In this document: positions 49,001 through 56,974 of the stretch, in pieces
Layout of the letters: each line of letters starts with the position of its first letter
Position numbering within the stretch: the stretch's first letter is position 1
Origin: an uncultured Bacteroidia bacterium
GTDB taxonomy: Bacteria; Bacteroidota; Bacteroidia; J057; CALAJH01
Length of the DNA stretch: 61,214 bases
Direction of reading: 5' to 3'
Assembly (NCBI GenBank): GCA_937922655.1
Contig: CALAJH010000039.1
Coordinates: forward strand, 1 to 61,214
Translations under genes and position numbers: made by a program
Notes under the pieces: generated by a model
What the model was told of the DNA's origin: nothing
What the model saw: the letters and a program-made list of their open reading frames with translations, nothing else
The model's database searches: none

Positions 49001-49359
49001 ACGCGTATCGTCGGCACGGCGCCGCCTTGCGCGATGATACGCGTGGCGGTGCCGTCGTTGGCGCGCCAAATCCTGATAGGATTGGAGGCCGAGGCGCCCG
49101 TTATCGGCGGCAAAACAATGGGAAAGGTTTCACCCGTAGAAACGTAGGTGTTGTTGATTTCAAAGGTAACGCCGCCGGCGCCGACCCCCGCGCTTGTCAG
49201 CGCCGTTATCGCGGCAGTGAGCGTCGCATAGTCCCCGCCGGGACCCACGGTATACACCCCGGTCATTTGCGCCGAAATTTTTCCAAACATCAGCCCCAGC
49301 GCGACCATCGCTGATATACCGAACTTGTTTTTTTTCAATACGTACATCTTTTTTATCAT
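46099..49359 (-). CDS. Large T9SS cargo with parallel beta-helix and fibronectin type III domain
   Basis: The protein has 1,086 residues from the ATG at 49359 (MIKKMYVLKKN), with a signal peptide ending near GKISAQ; an ATG at 49347 is also possible. Residues about 30-700 have the regular N-x-I-x-x-N spacing of right-handed parallel beta-helix proteins (NTLSNSIV, NTISNNRVGG, TTITGNIVRNL, NQINQNTVFNL), starting with the GPGGDYATLTAAITAL entry seen in this class. A further beta region follows, then a fibronectin type III domain at about 911-1000 (TATTATVTWQNS, YDITGLSPSTNYEF). The type A sorting domain begins at about 1008 (LYPNPTTGELNLRF). Beta-helix cargo often binds or cuts polysaccharide, but I see no catalytic site. 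A clear terminator follows the gene. Confidence 0.88.
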   Translation of the reverse strand: MIKKMYVLKKNKFGISAMVALGLMFGKISAQMTGVYTVGPGGDYATLTAAITALTSAGVGAGGVTFEINNTYVSTGETFPIVLPPITGASASNPIRIWRANDGTATRIIAQGGAVPTIRVTGSYYTFDGRTQGTGTARRISVRNTGTTAPAIAFENDARFNTFTYLNVQGRNADANSGVVVFGVGSVAGNDNNTLSNSIVTANAGVYPVNGIYSQGAAGILNDNNTLSNNQISDFTGRGIWVTDVGNGDSWTIDGNSVFCTFAASTQQTGIDFVPGATSENNTISNNRVGGRSANGGTSGNPWQNTSGLMFIGIRVRCATASFNTTITGNIVRNLELSSTAAYNAYGIIADLGSVAAAEFLITNNTIGNAATPGLGISFAGNGFFRGITTASSCESPVQILNNVVGQITATNNGNNARIHGIAVDSRRRAYINQNTVRNLTVTQTANHNDLSWFPQSNTSVIGILYNSTANASGNQINQNTVFNLYNNSTNNSTTIARVSGIVLSCSPWAVNANGTCSRNRVYNLETSNPAANMHWITGIDYWAGNNWTFFNNQISLTNGTNANDAAIFGFWEGNGIMRTSHFHNNSIYVGGTSNTSASSAAYFRTVKSNVQLRNNIFYNERTLGGTHVAVSNVNFDGAPADGWAAGASNYNLYVTAVPTTVGGWGPEPSTVFYDFSGWRSISNSDAYSLCTTAVALPSANFFTSTANGDLNIQNNIDRWYVNGKGIAGPLVQNNSIDFTGTSRSTTQGVAADIGSIEITAATPAPHLISQNITGTGTYYFNFAGNTYAKAEVTVYDPSLTTLSIRYYSGVNPANTLTATKSNGYYVVSVNPGAANYAYNLTLAFTPGMIGDVDNLADVIVSRSQNCGGWYHYPFVPEAAPNTTLSGNEATVSGLTVVGTFAFSDKDNPLAFPLPLSATPTATTATVTWQNSALATGATLRYRPIGNPTYTVVTPGLVTSYDITGLSPSTNYEFNVRSTCGGNTAYTRNFTFTTPSTRAGETTSSETVLYPNPTTGELNLRFATAQIEKALVTVSDLNGRVVLRDEMTTVAGDNQWTGTLEGKPAGLYFLQVVTPSLARSFKVTLQ

Positions 49360-49554
49360 ATTTTTAATAAATGACTTTATGCGGCAACATGCCGAAAAAG
49401 TTGCAATGCAAAGTAAATCATATTTTGAACGCCTCGCCAAAGAATTTCGACGAAACGCAATAATTTGACGCTAAACGATGTATAGGCGACTTCAAAACGA
49501 GCCGTTCAACCACGCCGTCAATCTTGCCCTTTAACGCTTATTTTCATGAATGAA

Positions 49555-49578
49555 GAGGGCCGCCCCAAGGCGGCCCTC
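49555..49578 (-). terminator. Hairpin after the multi-FN3 T9SS gene
   Basis: A 10-bp GC-rich inverted repeat (GAGGGCCGCC / GGCGGCCCTC) with a 4-nt loop lies 22 nt after the stop of the gene that ends at 49601. The minus strand beyond it is only moderately T-rich, so termination strength is uncertain. Confidence 0.6.
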
Positions 49579-49600
49579 CGGATTCAAAACAGAGATTTCG

Positions 49601-52600
49601 TTATTCCAATACCAAACGTACGGTTTGGGAGATTTCTCCCATGACGAACTTGACAAAATAAACGCCCGACGATTTGCCCGTCAAATCCAGCGAAATTTGA
49701 TTTTCTCCTTCTGCGACGGAATAAGCTTTTTCGCATACGCGGGCGCCCACAAGATTGAACACCGCAACCGTGGCAAGGCCTTCCGCCGCCGACACAAACG
49801 ACAACGAAGTCATGCCTTTCGACGGATTGGGATAAACCGTCAACGACGAAACGGATTCGTTGTAGTCGATTTCGAGGCCTTCGCGCATGCCTCCCGACAG
49901 CGTTGCGAATCGACGCTCCGTCGAATAGCCCGAGCTTTGACCTTCGGCACACAACGCGCGCACGCGTACGGCATAGCGGGTGGAAGGCGTCAAACCCGTT
50001 ATGACGGCGAATTGAATCGCGGCATCGGTTTGCGTTACCGTTATCGTCGTGTATTCCGACGAAGTGGACAAACGATAACCGACTTCGTAAGCTACGGCGT
50101 TGGCCAAACGCGGCCAGCGAACGGTTGCGGTCGTCGGACTAATCGCAATGCTGTTGATAAACGGCGTGGCCGAACAGTCCACGGCGGGTTTGACGAACGT
50201 CGTCGTGACTTCGGTCGAACTTGTTTCACCACATATCGTACGCACGCGAACGACGTATTCTCCGGCCGCCAGCATCGAAACGTTCAAAGAAACGGACGTA
50301 TTGCCCGAGGTTTGGGAAATGCCCGTGCCGTCGATGCTTACTTCATACGCGGTAACCGTAGCGCCGCCCGAAGGAGCGACAAACGACACGTTGAGCGTGC
50401 CGCTCAATACGGCGGTTAAACCCGTTACGGGTAGGCAAAGGGGCGCCTCGGGAACGACGAAACTCGTGGTTTGAACGCCCGCCGCGTCGCAAGTCGCGTA
50501 CACAACGACGGAGTAGGTTCCGGGAGCCAAATCGGTAAGCGTAACGTTGGTACCGGCGGTGGTTACAATCACGCCGTTGCCGTTGGGGTAGGTAACTTCG
50601 ACTTCAAAAGTTTGGTTGGCGGGGGCCTCGGGCGCCGTCCAAGAAATTTGCGCCGTACCGTTGGACGCGGCCGATGCGCTTGCACTCGTCGGCGCGACGC
50701 ATTCCGAGGGCGGCGTTTGCGTCGTGAAAAACGTCAAAACCGAGAACGGCGAAAACACGCCGCTGACGCACAAGGCACGTACACGCACTTGGTAGTTCGT
50801 TCCCGGTTCAAGGCCCGAAAGGGTAAGCGACGTCGTGGCGCCCGAAAGATTGACAAAGTTCTCGATGCTCGCTCCCACTTTTTTGTAACGCACTTGATAC
50901 AACGTCGGCGTAGGCGTAATAGGATTCCACGAAATCGTAGCGCCGGTCTGGGTCACCGAACTTACCGTTACCCCCGAAGGCGCGTTGCAAGCAATGGAAA
51001 TCACTTCAACGATGCGTTGGGCGGTGAGGGTGCATAAATCGGGAGTGACGAAAGTGTAGGTGACGAGATGGGTACCCACGCCGGCGGCCGAAGGACTAAA
51101 AACGTTGCCCGTAACCCCGGGACCGCTAAACGTACCGCCCGCAGGCGCCCCCGTCATCGTTACCGACGTTACCGTCGAATAATAAGCCGAATTCAATCCC
51201 GAAATGCTTGCGCCTATCACGTCCACGATTTGTTGCACCACGCCGCCGCATCCAAAATTGTATTTTAAAACGTATTGGTCGCCCGGCGAAACGTTCAAAA
51301 CGTAACCGTCGAGAATGGTTTCCTCACCGTTGTAAATGTAGGAAAGCACGCCGCCGGTAGGTTCAACGGGGATAACGGCATCGCAACCCGCGTAAATCGT
51401 CGGTATTTCGCCAAAATTCGGTTCTTGACTTTCGACGAGGGTTATCGTCGTCGAATAACCGTAGCATTGGCCGCCGAAAGTATCGGAAACGGCAAGGGTG
51501 TATTCGCCGGGGGCAAGCAACGACGGAAAGAAATAAGCCGTCGTACCGGAGGCGATGAAAGCCGGAGCCTCAACGGCGGCGCCCGTCGGATAAGTCAGCG
51601 TGAACGGCCCAAGCGCGGGTACGGCGTTGATTTCCACCGCTCCCGTTTCGCACGTGAAATGGGTGGCGTTGAAACCCGTAACTTCGGGAGTCAATATCTC
51701 TTTCACCTCGTAATTAACGGTCGTGGTGTATTCGCACGCGCCCACAAAATAAGAATAGGTCGCGGAATAAATGCCGACTTCCAAGTTGGTGTTCAGAATG
51801 TAGCGATTGTTTTCGGGGTCGGCGACGGCGGCCTCGTCGGAAAACGTTCCGTCGGTGGTGGTAACGAAACCGTTGCCGTCAACATCGACTTGGACGGCAA
51901 AGAAAACTTCCGAACCTTGACAGACGGCGGCGGGAATGGCGACGTCGAAAACGACCGTACCGGTATTGGCAACGGAAAAATATACGGTATCGGCACATCC
52001 ACCCGGAACGGTATAAATCAGTTCGTAGTCGCCCGCGCCGAGGGCCGGGATTTCAAAATAACCGTTTTCGTCGAAGGCCACGCCGCCGCCGTTGTTGGTT
52101 AGCGTGCCGTCGGTACGCGAAACCGTACCCGATACCGTGGCGCCGATGCAGTAAGCGGTGGATACGCCGGAAATAAAATCGCCCGCAACGGGTTCGGCCA
52201 CCGTGACGGTAAGACTCGTGGTGTATTCGCAACCGTTGTAAATACCCGAATAAGTAACGACGTGTTCGCCCGGACCTGCGGCAACGGGGTCGAACATAGC
52301 GTCCATAACGCCGGCGCCTTCGAACGTTCCGCCTGCCGGAGAAAAATCGGCGAGTTCTATGGCCGTGGCTAAATCACAGGCGGACAAGACCAAGGGAGCG
52401 GTGATTTCGGCGCCCGCGTAATAAATCGAAACCTCGGCCGTCGCTTCGCCCGCAACGATGGTGTAGACCGCGGGGTTGAGCGAAAAAGCGGCGGGGCCGT
52501 CAAGAATGGCGTAAAAAACGCCGGTAACGGGATTTTTGGCCAAACGCAGCTGGCTTGCCAATGCGCCGGTGATGTCCACGCCGTCGGCATTTCTGACCCG

Positions 52601-52756
52601 TAAATCGGCGTTTGCAGGCTCAACCGTCCCCGTTACCGTAACTTCCGGGCCGTCGGCCGAACGACAAAACATGGAATTGTCGAGGATTACGGACTGGGCC
52701 TTTACGCCGGAAACGACCGCCGTCCAAGCCAAAGCCCACAAAAGTAAATATCTCAT
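49601..52756 (-). CDS. Large T9SS cargo with Ig-like and four Cys-bounded FN3 domains
   Basis: The 1,051-residue protein has a signal peptide (MRYLLLWALAWTAVVSGVKAQ). Residues 20-585 contain Ig-like or PKD-like beta modules with repeated phrases (GGTFEGAGVM and GGTFSGPGVTG; GEHVVTYSG and GTHLVTYTF), many with paired cysteines. Four fibronectin type III domains start near 589, 685, 772 and 859. Each opens with Cys followed by a Pro-containing strand and closes with another Cys (VRALC, YATC, VRTIC, VRALC), suggesting one disulfide per domain. A type A sorting domain begins near 972 (VYPNPSKGMTSLSF). It looks like an extended adhesin-like surface protein; no ligand can be named. A -7 box lies at 52806-52813. 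Confidence 0.88.
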   Translation of the reverse strand: MRYLLLWALAWTAVVSGVKAQSVILDNSMFCRSADGPEVTVTGTVEPANADLRVRNADGVDITGALASQLRLAKNPVTGVFYAILDGPAAFSLNPAVYTIVAGEATAEVSIYYAGAEITAPLVLSACDLATAIELADFSPAGGTFEGAGVMDAMFDPVAAGPGEHVVTYSGIYNGCEYTTSLTVTVAEPVAGDFISGVSTAYCIGATVSGTVSRTDGTLTNNGGGVAFDENGYFEIPALGAGDYELIYTVPGGCADTVYFSVANTGTVVFDVAIPAAVCQGSEVFFAVQVDVDGNGFVTTTDGTFSDEAAVADPENNRYILNTNLEVGIYSATYSYFVGACEYTTTVNYEVKEILTPEVTGFNATHFTCETGAVEINAVPALGPFTLTYPTGAAVEAPAFIASGTTAYFFPSLLAPGEYTLAVSDTFGGQCYGYSTTITLVESQEPNFGEIPTIYAGCDAVIPVEPTGGVLSYIYNGEETILDGYVLNVSPGDQYVLKYNFGCGGVVQQIVDVIGASISGLNSAYYSTVTSVTMTGAPAGGTFSGPGVTGNVFSPSAAGVGTHLVTYTFVTPDLCTLTAQRIVEVISIACNAPSGVTVSSVTQTGATISWNPITPTPTLYQVRYKKVGASIENFVNLSGATTSLTLSGLEPGTNYQVRVRALCVSGVFSPFSVLTFFTTQTPPSECVAPTSASASAASNGTAQISWTAPEAPANQTFEVEVTYPNGNGVIVTTAGTNVTLTDLAPGTYSVVVYATCDAAGVQTTSFVVPEAPLCLPVTGLTAVLSGTLNVSFVAPSGGATVTAYEVSIDGTGISQTSGNTSVSLNVSMLAAGEYVVRVRTICGETSSTEVTTTFVKPAVDCSATPFINSIAISPTTATVRWPRLANAVAYEVGYRLSTSSEYTTITVTQTDAAIQFAVITGLTPSTRYAVRVRALCAEGQSSGYSTERRFATLSGGMREGLEIDYNESVSSLTVYPNPSKGMTSLSFVSAAEGLATVAVFNLVGARVCEKAYSVAEGENQISLDLTGKSSGVYFVKFVMGEISQTVRLVLE

Positions 52757-52805
52757 AGATGCTTATCTAAATGTTCGCGTTTTAGTGCGCCGTGTTAGCG
52801 CCGCA

Positions 52806-52813
52806 CAAAATTA
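52806..52813 (-). promoter_or_regulatory. -7 promoter box TAATTTTG of the multi-FN3 T9SS gene
   Basis: An exact TAnnTTTG box, 49 nt before the ATG at 52756, giving a leader of about 40 nt, longer than for most genes here. It lies in the gap that also holds the start of rnpB on the other strand. Confidence 0.5.
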
Positions 52814-52894
52814 GTGAAATATGGAATATCTAAAAAAAGTTTTTTGACCGCATGCAGGGAACGAACGGTGAAAAAAAAGTGTTTTCAGGGGATG

Positions 52895-53240
52895 AACGAG
52901 CGGGCCGTGCCGTCGCCGGCGGCCGGAGGCCGTCGGAGGAAAGTCCGGACAACACAGGGCGCCCCGCTTTCCGAAAGGAAAGGCGCGACGGAGGGAAACC
53001 CCGCGCGACGGAAAGTGCCACAGAAAACAGACCGCCCTTAGGGGCAAGGGTGAAAACGTGCGGTAAGAGCGCACGGCCCGGCGCGGCGACGCGGCGGGCG
53101 GTAAACCCCGGGGGTTGCAAGACCGTGTATACCGGCGTCGGCCTCGAGCCGAAGCGAACGGCCCGTTCGCCGCCGGGGGGTGGGTCGCTTAGAGAAATGA
53201 CGGCGAAGACAGAATCCGGCTTATTGCGGTCCCGCTCGTT
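52895..53240 (+). ncRNA. rnpB: RNase P RNA, bacterial type A
   Basis: RNase P RNA is the catalytic part of the ribozyme that removes 5' leaders from tRNA precursors. All the conserved regions are present in order: GAGGAAAGTCCGGAC (from 52936), ACAGAAA...AGACCGCC, AAGGGTGAAA, GTGCGGTAAGAGCGCAC, GTAAACCCC and, near the 3' end, AGAATCCGGCTTAT. The ends are set by helix P1: 52895-52904 (AACGAGCGGG) pairs perfectly with 53231-53240 (CCCGCTCGTT). The length of about 346 nt fits type A. The 3' strand of P1 runs into a T-rich tract (TTTTTGTTTTTT to about 53250) that should end transcription. I could not find a convincing promoter box upstream. It converges with the GMC oxidoreductase gene. Confidence 0.95.
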
Positions 53241-53333
53241 TTTGTTTTTTGCGCCTCTTCATCCCCGACTTTCGTGCCTCGAAAACAGCTTTACAACAAT
53301 AAAACGTTCTCCATCGCTCCTTTCTCCAAACGT

Positions 53334-54719
53334 TTATCTTGCCGACAATTCGTCGCTTAATTTTTGACTTAGAGCCATGATGGTGAAATAAGGGTTGATT
53401 CCCGGTGCGTTGGGAAATATCGAAGAGTCGGAAATAAAAACGTTGTTCGTGCCGTGAAGGGCGAAATCCGGACCGACGACCGAACTTTTTTCGTCGACGC
53501 CCATCGCGCAACCGCCCATAAGGTGCAATCCGAAACGGAACGACGCGGGTATAAACTTTTTGGCGCCGGCTTTTTCAAAAATATTTTGTATGACGGACTT
53601 GGCTTGGGCGGCGCGGCTTTCGTCTTGGGCCGTAAACGTTTTTTTTATCACCAACCGGCCTTTTTTGTCCGTCGAAAGCTCGCCCGCCGGCTCGTCGCGT
53701 ATCGCCGCCTCGATGCATCCGTAATAAGCATAGTTTTTGATGAACGCTTGGCCTTCGCGCCCCATTTTGGCGTAAAGCATGGCGATGGATATCGGCGGCG
53801 CGTAAACGTTTTCGAGTTTGAAGCCCGCCGCGCGAAAGCCGGGGTCGTGGGAGCATACCGACTGGAACGCGCCCTTGTGAGCGTTGACGGGATGGTCGAA
53901 AAGACCGAAAAACATCAGTTGGGGATGCATACAAAACCCTTTTCCCAAAGCGGGAAGCCGGTTTTTGAGGCCCGAGTTGTGCAAAAGCACGGCGTTGCCG
54001 AACGCACCGCCGGCACATACCGCATTTTTGCCCGTGAACGTTTGTTTGCCCTCGCGCCCCGCGCCGTGAACTTTCACCGTTTCTTTGCCGATTTCCAATT
54101 TTTCCGCCGTAAATTCGGTAACCATCGGCAAATCGGGTACGCGTTGCAAGAAACACACCCACGTCGATTGTTTGGAATCAAGTTGGCATCCGCCCAAACA
54201 ACCAATGCAGTCGTTGCCTTCTTTGAGCCGACAATCGGATTGGCCGCGGTGCAAGGGACCCCACCGATAGCCCATCGCGTCACAACCGCGAATAAATTGT
54301 TTGGCGTTTTCCGTGAATTCATCGGGGGTAAATTCGTGGATGTGCAAATGCTTTTGCACCGCGTCGTAATACGGGGTCATGGCGGGCAAAGAAAAAAAAT
54401 CCACGCCCGAGGCCGCACGCCAGTCGGCAAAAGCGACGTCGTCGAAACGGTCAAGGTCGCATTGATTGACGATGGTCGTGCCGCCGACGCATTTGCCGCG
54501 CATGAAAGCCAAGCGCGCGTCGGCGCTGAACTCCAACCCGCCGCCCCAAAACAATTGCGTCGAATAATCGGCCTCGGTGCGGGGAAAAGTCTTGCGGTCG
54601 AATTTTTTCCCCGCTTCAAGCAAAAGTACGTTCATGCCCGCCAAATGCAGGTTCGTCGCCAACACACCGCCCGACGCCCCCGAACCCACCACTATCACGT
54701 CGTATATTTTTTCGGCCAT
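53334..54719 (-). CDS. GMC-family FAD-dependent oxidoreductase
   Basis: This 461-residue flavoprotein has an N-terminal FAD-binding Rossmann motif (VVGSGASGGVLA, about residues 10-21) with the following acidic strand end (LLLEAG), the FAD-loop RGKCVGGTTIVNQ, and a C-terminal catalytic region FGLHLMGGCAMG with NVFISDSSIFPNAPGINPYFTIMA. A Cys cluster (DCIGCLGGCQLDSKQS) in the middle resembles that of bacterial GMC members that oxidise sterols or alcohols. There is no signal peptide, so it is cytoplasmic or peripheral. Substrate and electron acceptor are unknown. It has a consensus -7 box 15 nt upstream and stands alone. Confidence 0.88.
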   Translation of the reverse strand: MAEKIYDVIVVGSGASGGVLATNLHLAGMNVLLLEAGKKFDRKTFPRTEADYSTQLFWGGGLEFSADARLAFMRGKCVGGTTIVNQCDLDRFDDVAFADWRAASGVDFFSLPAMTPYYDAVQKHLHIHEFTPDEFTENAKQFIRGCDAMGYRWGPLHRGQSDCRLKEGNDCIGCLGGCQLDSKQSTWVCFLQRVPDLPMVTEFTAEKLEIGKETVKVHGAGREGKQTFTGKNAVCAGGAFGNAVLLHNSGLKNRLPALGKGFCMHPQLMFFGLFDHPVNAHKGAFQSVCSHDPGFRAAGFKLENVYAPPISIAMLYAKMGREGQAFIKNYAYYGCIEAAIRDEPAGELSTDKKGRLVIKKTFTAQDESRAAQAKSVIQNIFEKAGAKKFIPASFRFGLHLMGGCAMGVDEKSSVVGPDFALHGTNNVFISDSSIFPNAPGINPYFTIMALSQKLSDELSAR

Positions 54720-54734
54720 GCCAATTATTTTTTA

Positions 54735-54742
54735 CAAAGTTA
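54735..54742 (-). promoter_or_regulatory. -7 promoter box TAACTTTG of the GMC oxidoreductase gene
   Basis: An exact TAnnTTTG box, 15 nt before the ATG at 54719, in an AT-rich pocket. Confidence 0.6.
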
Positions 54743-54919
54743 GCAATTAGTTTACGGACGCGAAAGTCGGGCACGAACCTTTTCGGGAGCGTCGACGGTC
54801 GGGCGACGACGCGGACGGAAGACCAAACGTCGAAGCGTTTGTCGAAAGCTTTTACGCACGGAGCCGTCGTCAAAAGACGAACCGCCCCGTCGAATCGCTT
54901 TAACCCTTTGGTCCAACTC

Positions 54920-55483
54920 TTATTTTTTCGGCGGCGCCGGCGGTTGGCTTGTCGAACCGCCGCTTGTTTTGTTCGGGTCTATACCCAATTTCAGCATCAC
55001 GTCTTTGGTAAAGTCGTAGCGCGAATCGACGTACAACACCGTTGCCGCCCCCGCTTTGTCCAACATCAAATTCACCAGTTTTTCTTTGGAAACGGTTTCA
55101 ATGGCCGTAAACAGCTTTTCTTGGACGGGGCGCAACTTTTCCTCGCGCATTTTGAAAAGCTCGCCGTCGTAACCGAAGCGTTTTTTTTGCAGTTCCTTGG
55201 CCTTGCGCTCCTCGTTCATGATGTTGGTTTGTTGACGTTCTTTTTCCTCCTTGCTCAAAAGCACTTCTTTGGCCCGATACTCGTCGTACATTTTTTCGAT
55301 TTTGGCGTACATTTCGTCGAGCTCCTTTTGCCACTGTTGGGACGTGGCGTCGACCTCCTGTTGCACGGCTTGGTAGTCGGGCATGTTTTCAAAAATAAAC
55401 TGGGAGTCGATGACCCCAAATTTTTGAGCAAAGACGCCGTTGGACAACGTCAAAAAGACAACGGCCAATAAAATACGTTTCAT
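54920..55483 (-). CDS. OmpH/Skp-family periplasmic chaperone
   Basis: This 187-residue protein has a signal peptide (MKRILLAVVFLTLSNGVFAQ), then the OmpH/Skp domain: a first strand KFGVIDSQFIFENMPDY, a long highly charged coiled coil (about 40-125, rich in Lys, Glu and Gln) and the closing strands ATVLYVDSRYDFTKDVMLKLGI. Skp is a trimer that holds unfolded outer-membrane proteins in the periplasm during their passage to BamA. A Ser/Thr/Pro/Lys tail follows the domain (SGGSTSQPPAPPKK). bamA, usually beside ompH in Bacteroidota, is not in the window. It stands between the GMC and asparagine-synthase-like genes on the same strand. Confidence 0.9.
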   Translation of the reverse strand: MKRILLAVVFLTLSNGVFAQKFGVIDSQFIFENMPDYQAVQQEVDATSQQWQKELDEMYAKIEKMYDEYRAKEVLLSKEEKERQQTNIMNEERKAKELQKKRFGYDGELFKMREEKLRPVQEKLFTAIETVSKEKLVNLMLDKAGAATVLYVDSRYDFTKDVMLKLGIDPNKTSGGSTSQPPAPPKK

Positions 55484-55510
55484 GTTTGAAATAATAATGA
55501 ATGATACGAA

Positions 55511-56887
55511 CTATTTGGACAAAAAGCGTGCCGAACGGCGTTTTCTCGCGATTTTATCCAAAGGGTAAAGCGTCAAATACGCAAAATAGGCGGTATTGTA
55601 GGGATTGGGAACGGATTTCCCGAACCGTGCCGCCAAACGCAAAACGTCCTGAAAAAAATGGTAACGCCAATACGTGGGCGGACGAGCAATGACGCGGTTG
55701 ATTTTACGAACGTATTCGGGACGAATCACTTCGGCCAAAACCTCCTCGGACAACGGCGGAGGAACCATGCGCTCCCACGCCGTACGCGAAAGATCGTTGC
55801 GACGGTCGAAACGCAGTCCATCGTTTTCGGGCAACAAATTTTTGGCACGGAAAAATTCCGTTTGCCAAAGCCGATTTTTCCGAAGTTCTTGCGGCAAGGC
55901 AAGCATGGCCGTTGCCGTTTCCTGCGTACACAAGGGGGAAAACGGCGAAAAACCCAACGACCGCGGAACCGATTCCAAATACTGCAACAACGTCATTTTC
56001 AAACGTATCGCAGCCAAAACGCAAAAACGCTCGTCGCGCAAATATTCTTTTTGTCTTTCGTAAAATTCGATTTCGGGCTTTTCCGACGGCCTGACGGTCA
56101 AGGCACGCGCGTCCGCTTGCATGCCGTGTGTAAGTTTTAACCGGGCTAGGTCTTCCGGTTTATGGACGGGAGGAAAAGTTTTTCCGGCCCATGCGTCGCC
56201 CACCAATCCCGAAAGCAACGGCCCGCGCATCGTTTCCGCAATTTTTTTATAAAATTCGATGTGATACATGCCGTGCGCATGGGTCGACGCACCAAAAAGC
56301 CCGTACCAATCGTCGAAATACCGATGAAAATCCCCCAAAATCACCTGCCGCCATTCGACGCCCAAACGTTTGGCGAGCTCACGGGCAACGACCGCATCCT
56401 TCGAGCGCTCCTGTTGACATGCACCGCCGTAAGAAAACGCCCGCACCCGCCAAGGCTCGGCCAACATCGCCGCTATCAAACGCGAATCGTACCCTCCGCT
56501 CAACGGCAGTACAATTTCCCCGTCCGCCGACGACTCCCACGTTTGTATCGTCGTTTGAATCAAATGAAAAACGTCGTCGGGACGGGTCGGGGTATGGAAA
56601 AGATTGAGCCAATCGGGCTCGGGACGGGGACGAACAAAAAGTTTGCCGTCCGCGCCCCGAACCAAATCGGCATTGGGAGGTAAAAACCTCACGCCCGCCA
56701 CCGGGGTACGTTCAAAAACACAAAAACCCCAATCCAAATAATAGTAAAGTCCCGTCGCATCCCAATCAAAGTCTTCTTCGACCAAATCGTTGAAATTGTA
56801 CGAAAAACGATTTTGGTTATAGAACACGTTGGGACGACCGACCCAATCGGTGGAGGCGACGACGGTGGCGCGGTTTTCGTGTTTCAT
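55511..56887 (-). CDS. Asparagine-synthase-like protein without a glutaminase site
   Basis: This 458-residue protein has the PP-loop of the asparagine synthase C-terminal domain (LPLSGGYDSRLIAAM, with Ser130), a following SYGGACQQERSKDAVVARELAKRLG stretch (seen in two parts) and FSPFSPLCTQETATAML later on. The N-terminal 110 residues keep the size and some wording of the class II glutaminase half (WDATGLYYYLDWGFCVFERTPVAGV), but the second residue is Lys, not the nucleophilic Cys2, so it cannot use glutamine in the normal way. It may use free ammonia or modify a carboxylate of another molecule. Homologues of this kind are found in polysaccharide and natural-product loci, but there are no such genes here. 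The ATG at 56887 is preferred as a -7 box lies 10 nt before it. Confidence 0.82.
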   Translation of the reverse strand: MKHENRATVVASTDWVGRPNVFYNQNRFSYNFNDLVEEDFDWDATGLYYYLDWGFCVFERTPVAGVRFLPPNADLVRGADGKLFVRPRPEPDWLNLFHTPTRPDDVFHLIQTTIQTWESSADGEIVLPLSGGYDSRLIAAMLAEPWRVRAFSYGGACQQERSKDAVVARELAKRLGVEWRQVILGDFHRYFDDWYGLFGASTHAHGMYHIEFYKKIAETMRGPLLSGLVGDAWAGKTFPPVHKPEDLARLKLTHGMQADARALTVRPSEKPEIEFYERQKEYLRDERFCVLAAIRLKMTLLQYLESVPRSLGFSPFSPLCTQETATAMLALPQELRKNRLWQTEFFRAKNLLPENDGLRFDRRNDLSRTAWERMVPPPLSEEVLAEVIRPEYVRKINRVIARPPTYWRYHFFQDVLRLAARFGKSVPNPYNTAYFAYLTLYPLDKIARKRRSARFLSK

Positions 56888-56897
56888 GTTCGTCGCG

Positions 56898-56905
56898 CAA
56901 AGATA
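56898..56905 (-). promoter_or_regulatory. -7 promoter box TATCTTTG of the asparagine-synthase-like gene
   Basis: An exact TAnnTTTG box followed by CG, 10 nt before the ATG at 56887, so the leader is only a few nucleotides. A terminator for the upstream gene ends 15 nt before it. Confidence 0.65.
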
Positions 56906-56920
56906 CGCCGATGCGGCCGA

Positions 56921-56950
56921 AAAAAAAACCGCCGCCCGTCGGGGCGGCGG
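56921..56950 (-). terminator. Rho-independent terminator of the last complete T9SS gene
   Basis: On the minus strand a 9-bp GC-only stem (CCGCCGCCC / GGGCGGCGG, 56929-56950) with a 4-nt GTCG-type loop is followed by eight T. It lies 24 nt after the T9SS stop at 56975. Confidence 0.88.
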
Positions 56951-56974
56951 CATAAGTCAAACACAAACGAAGCT

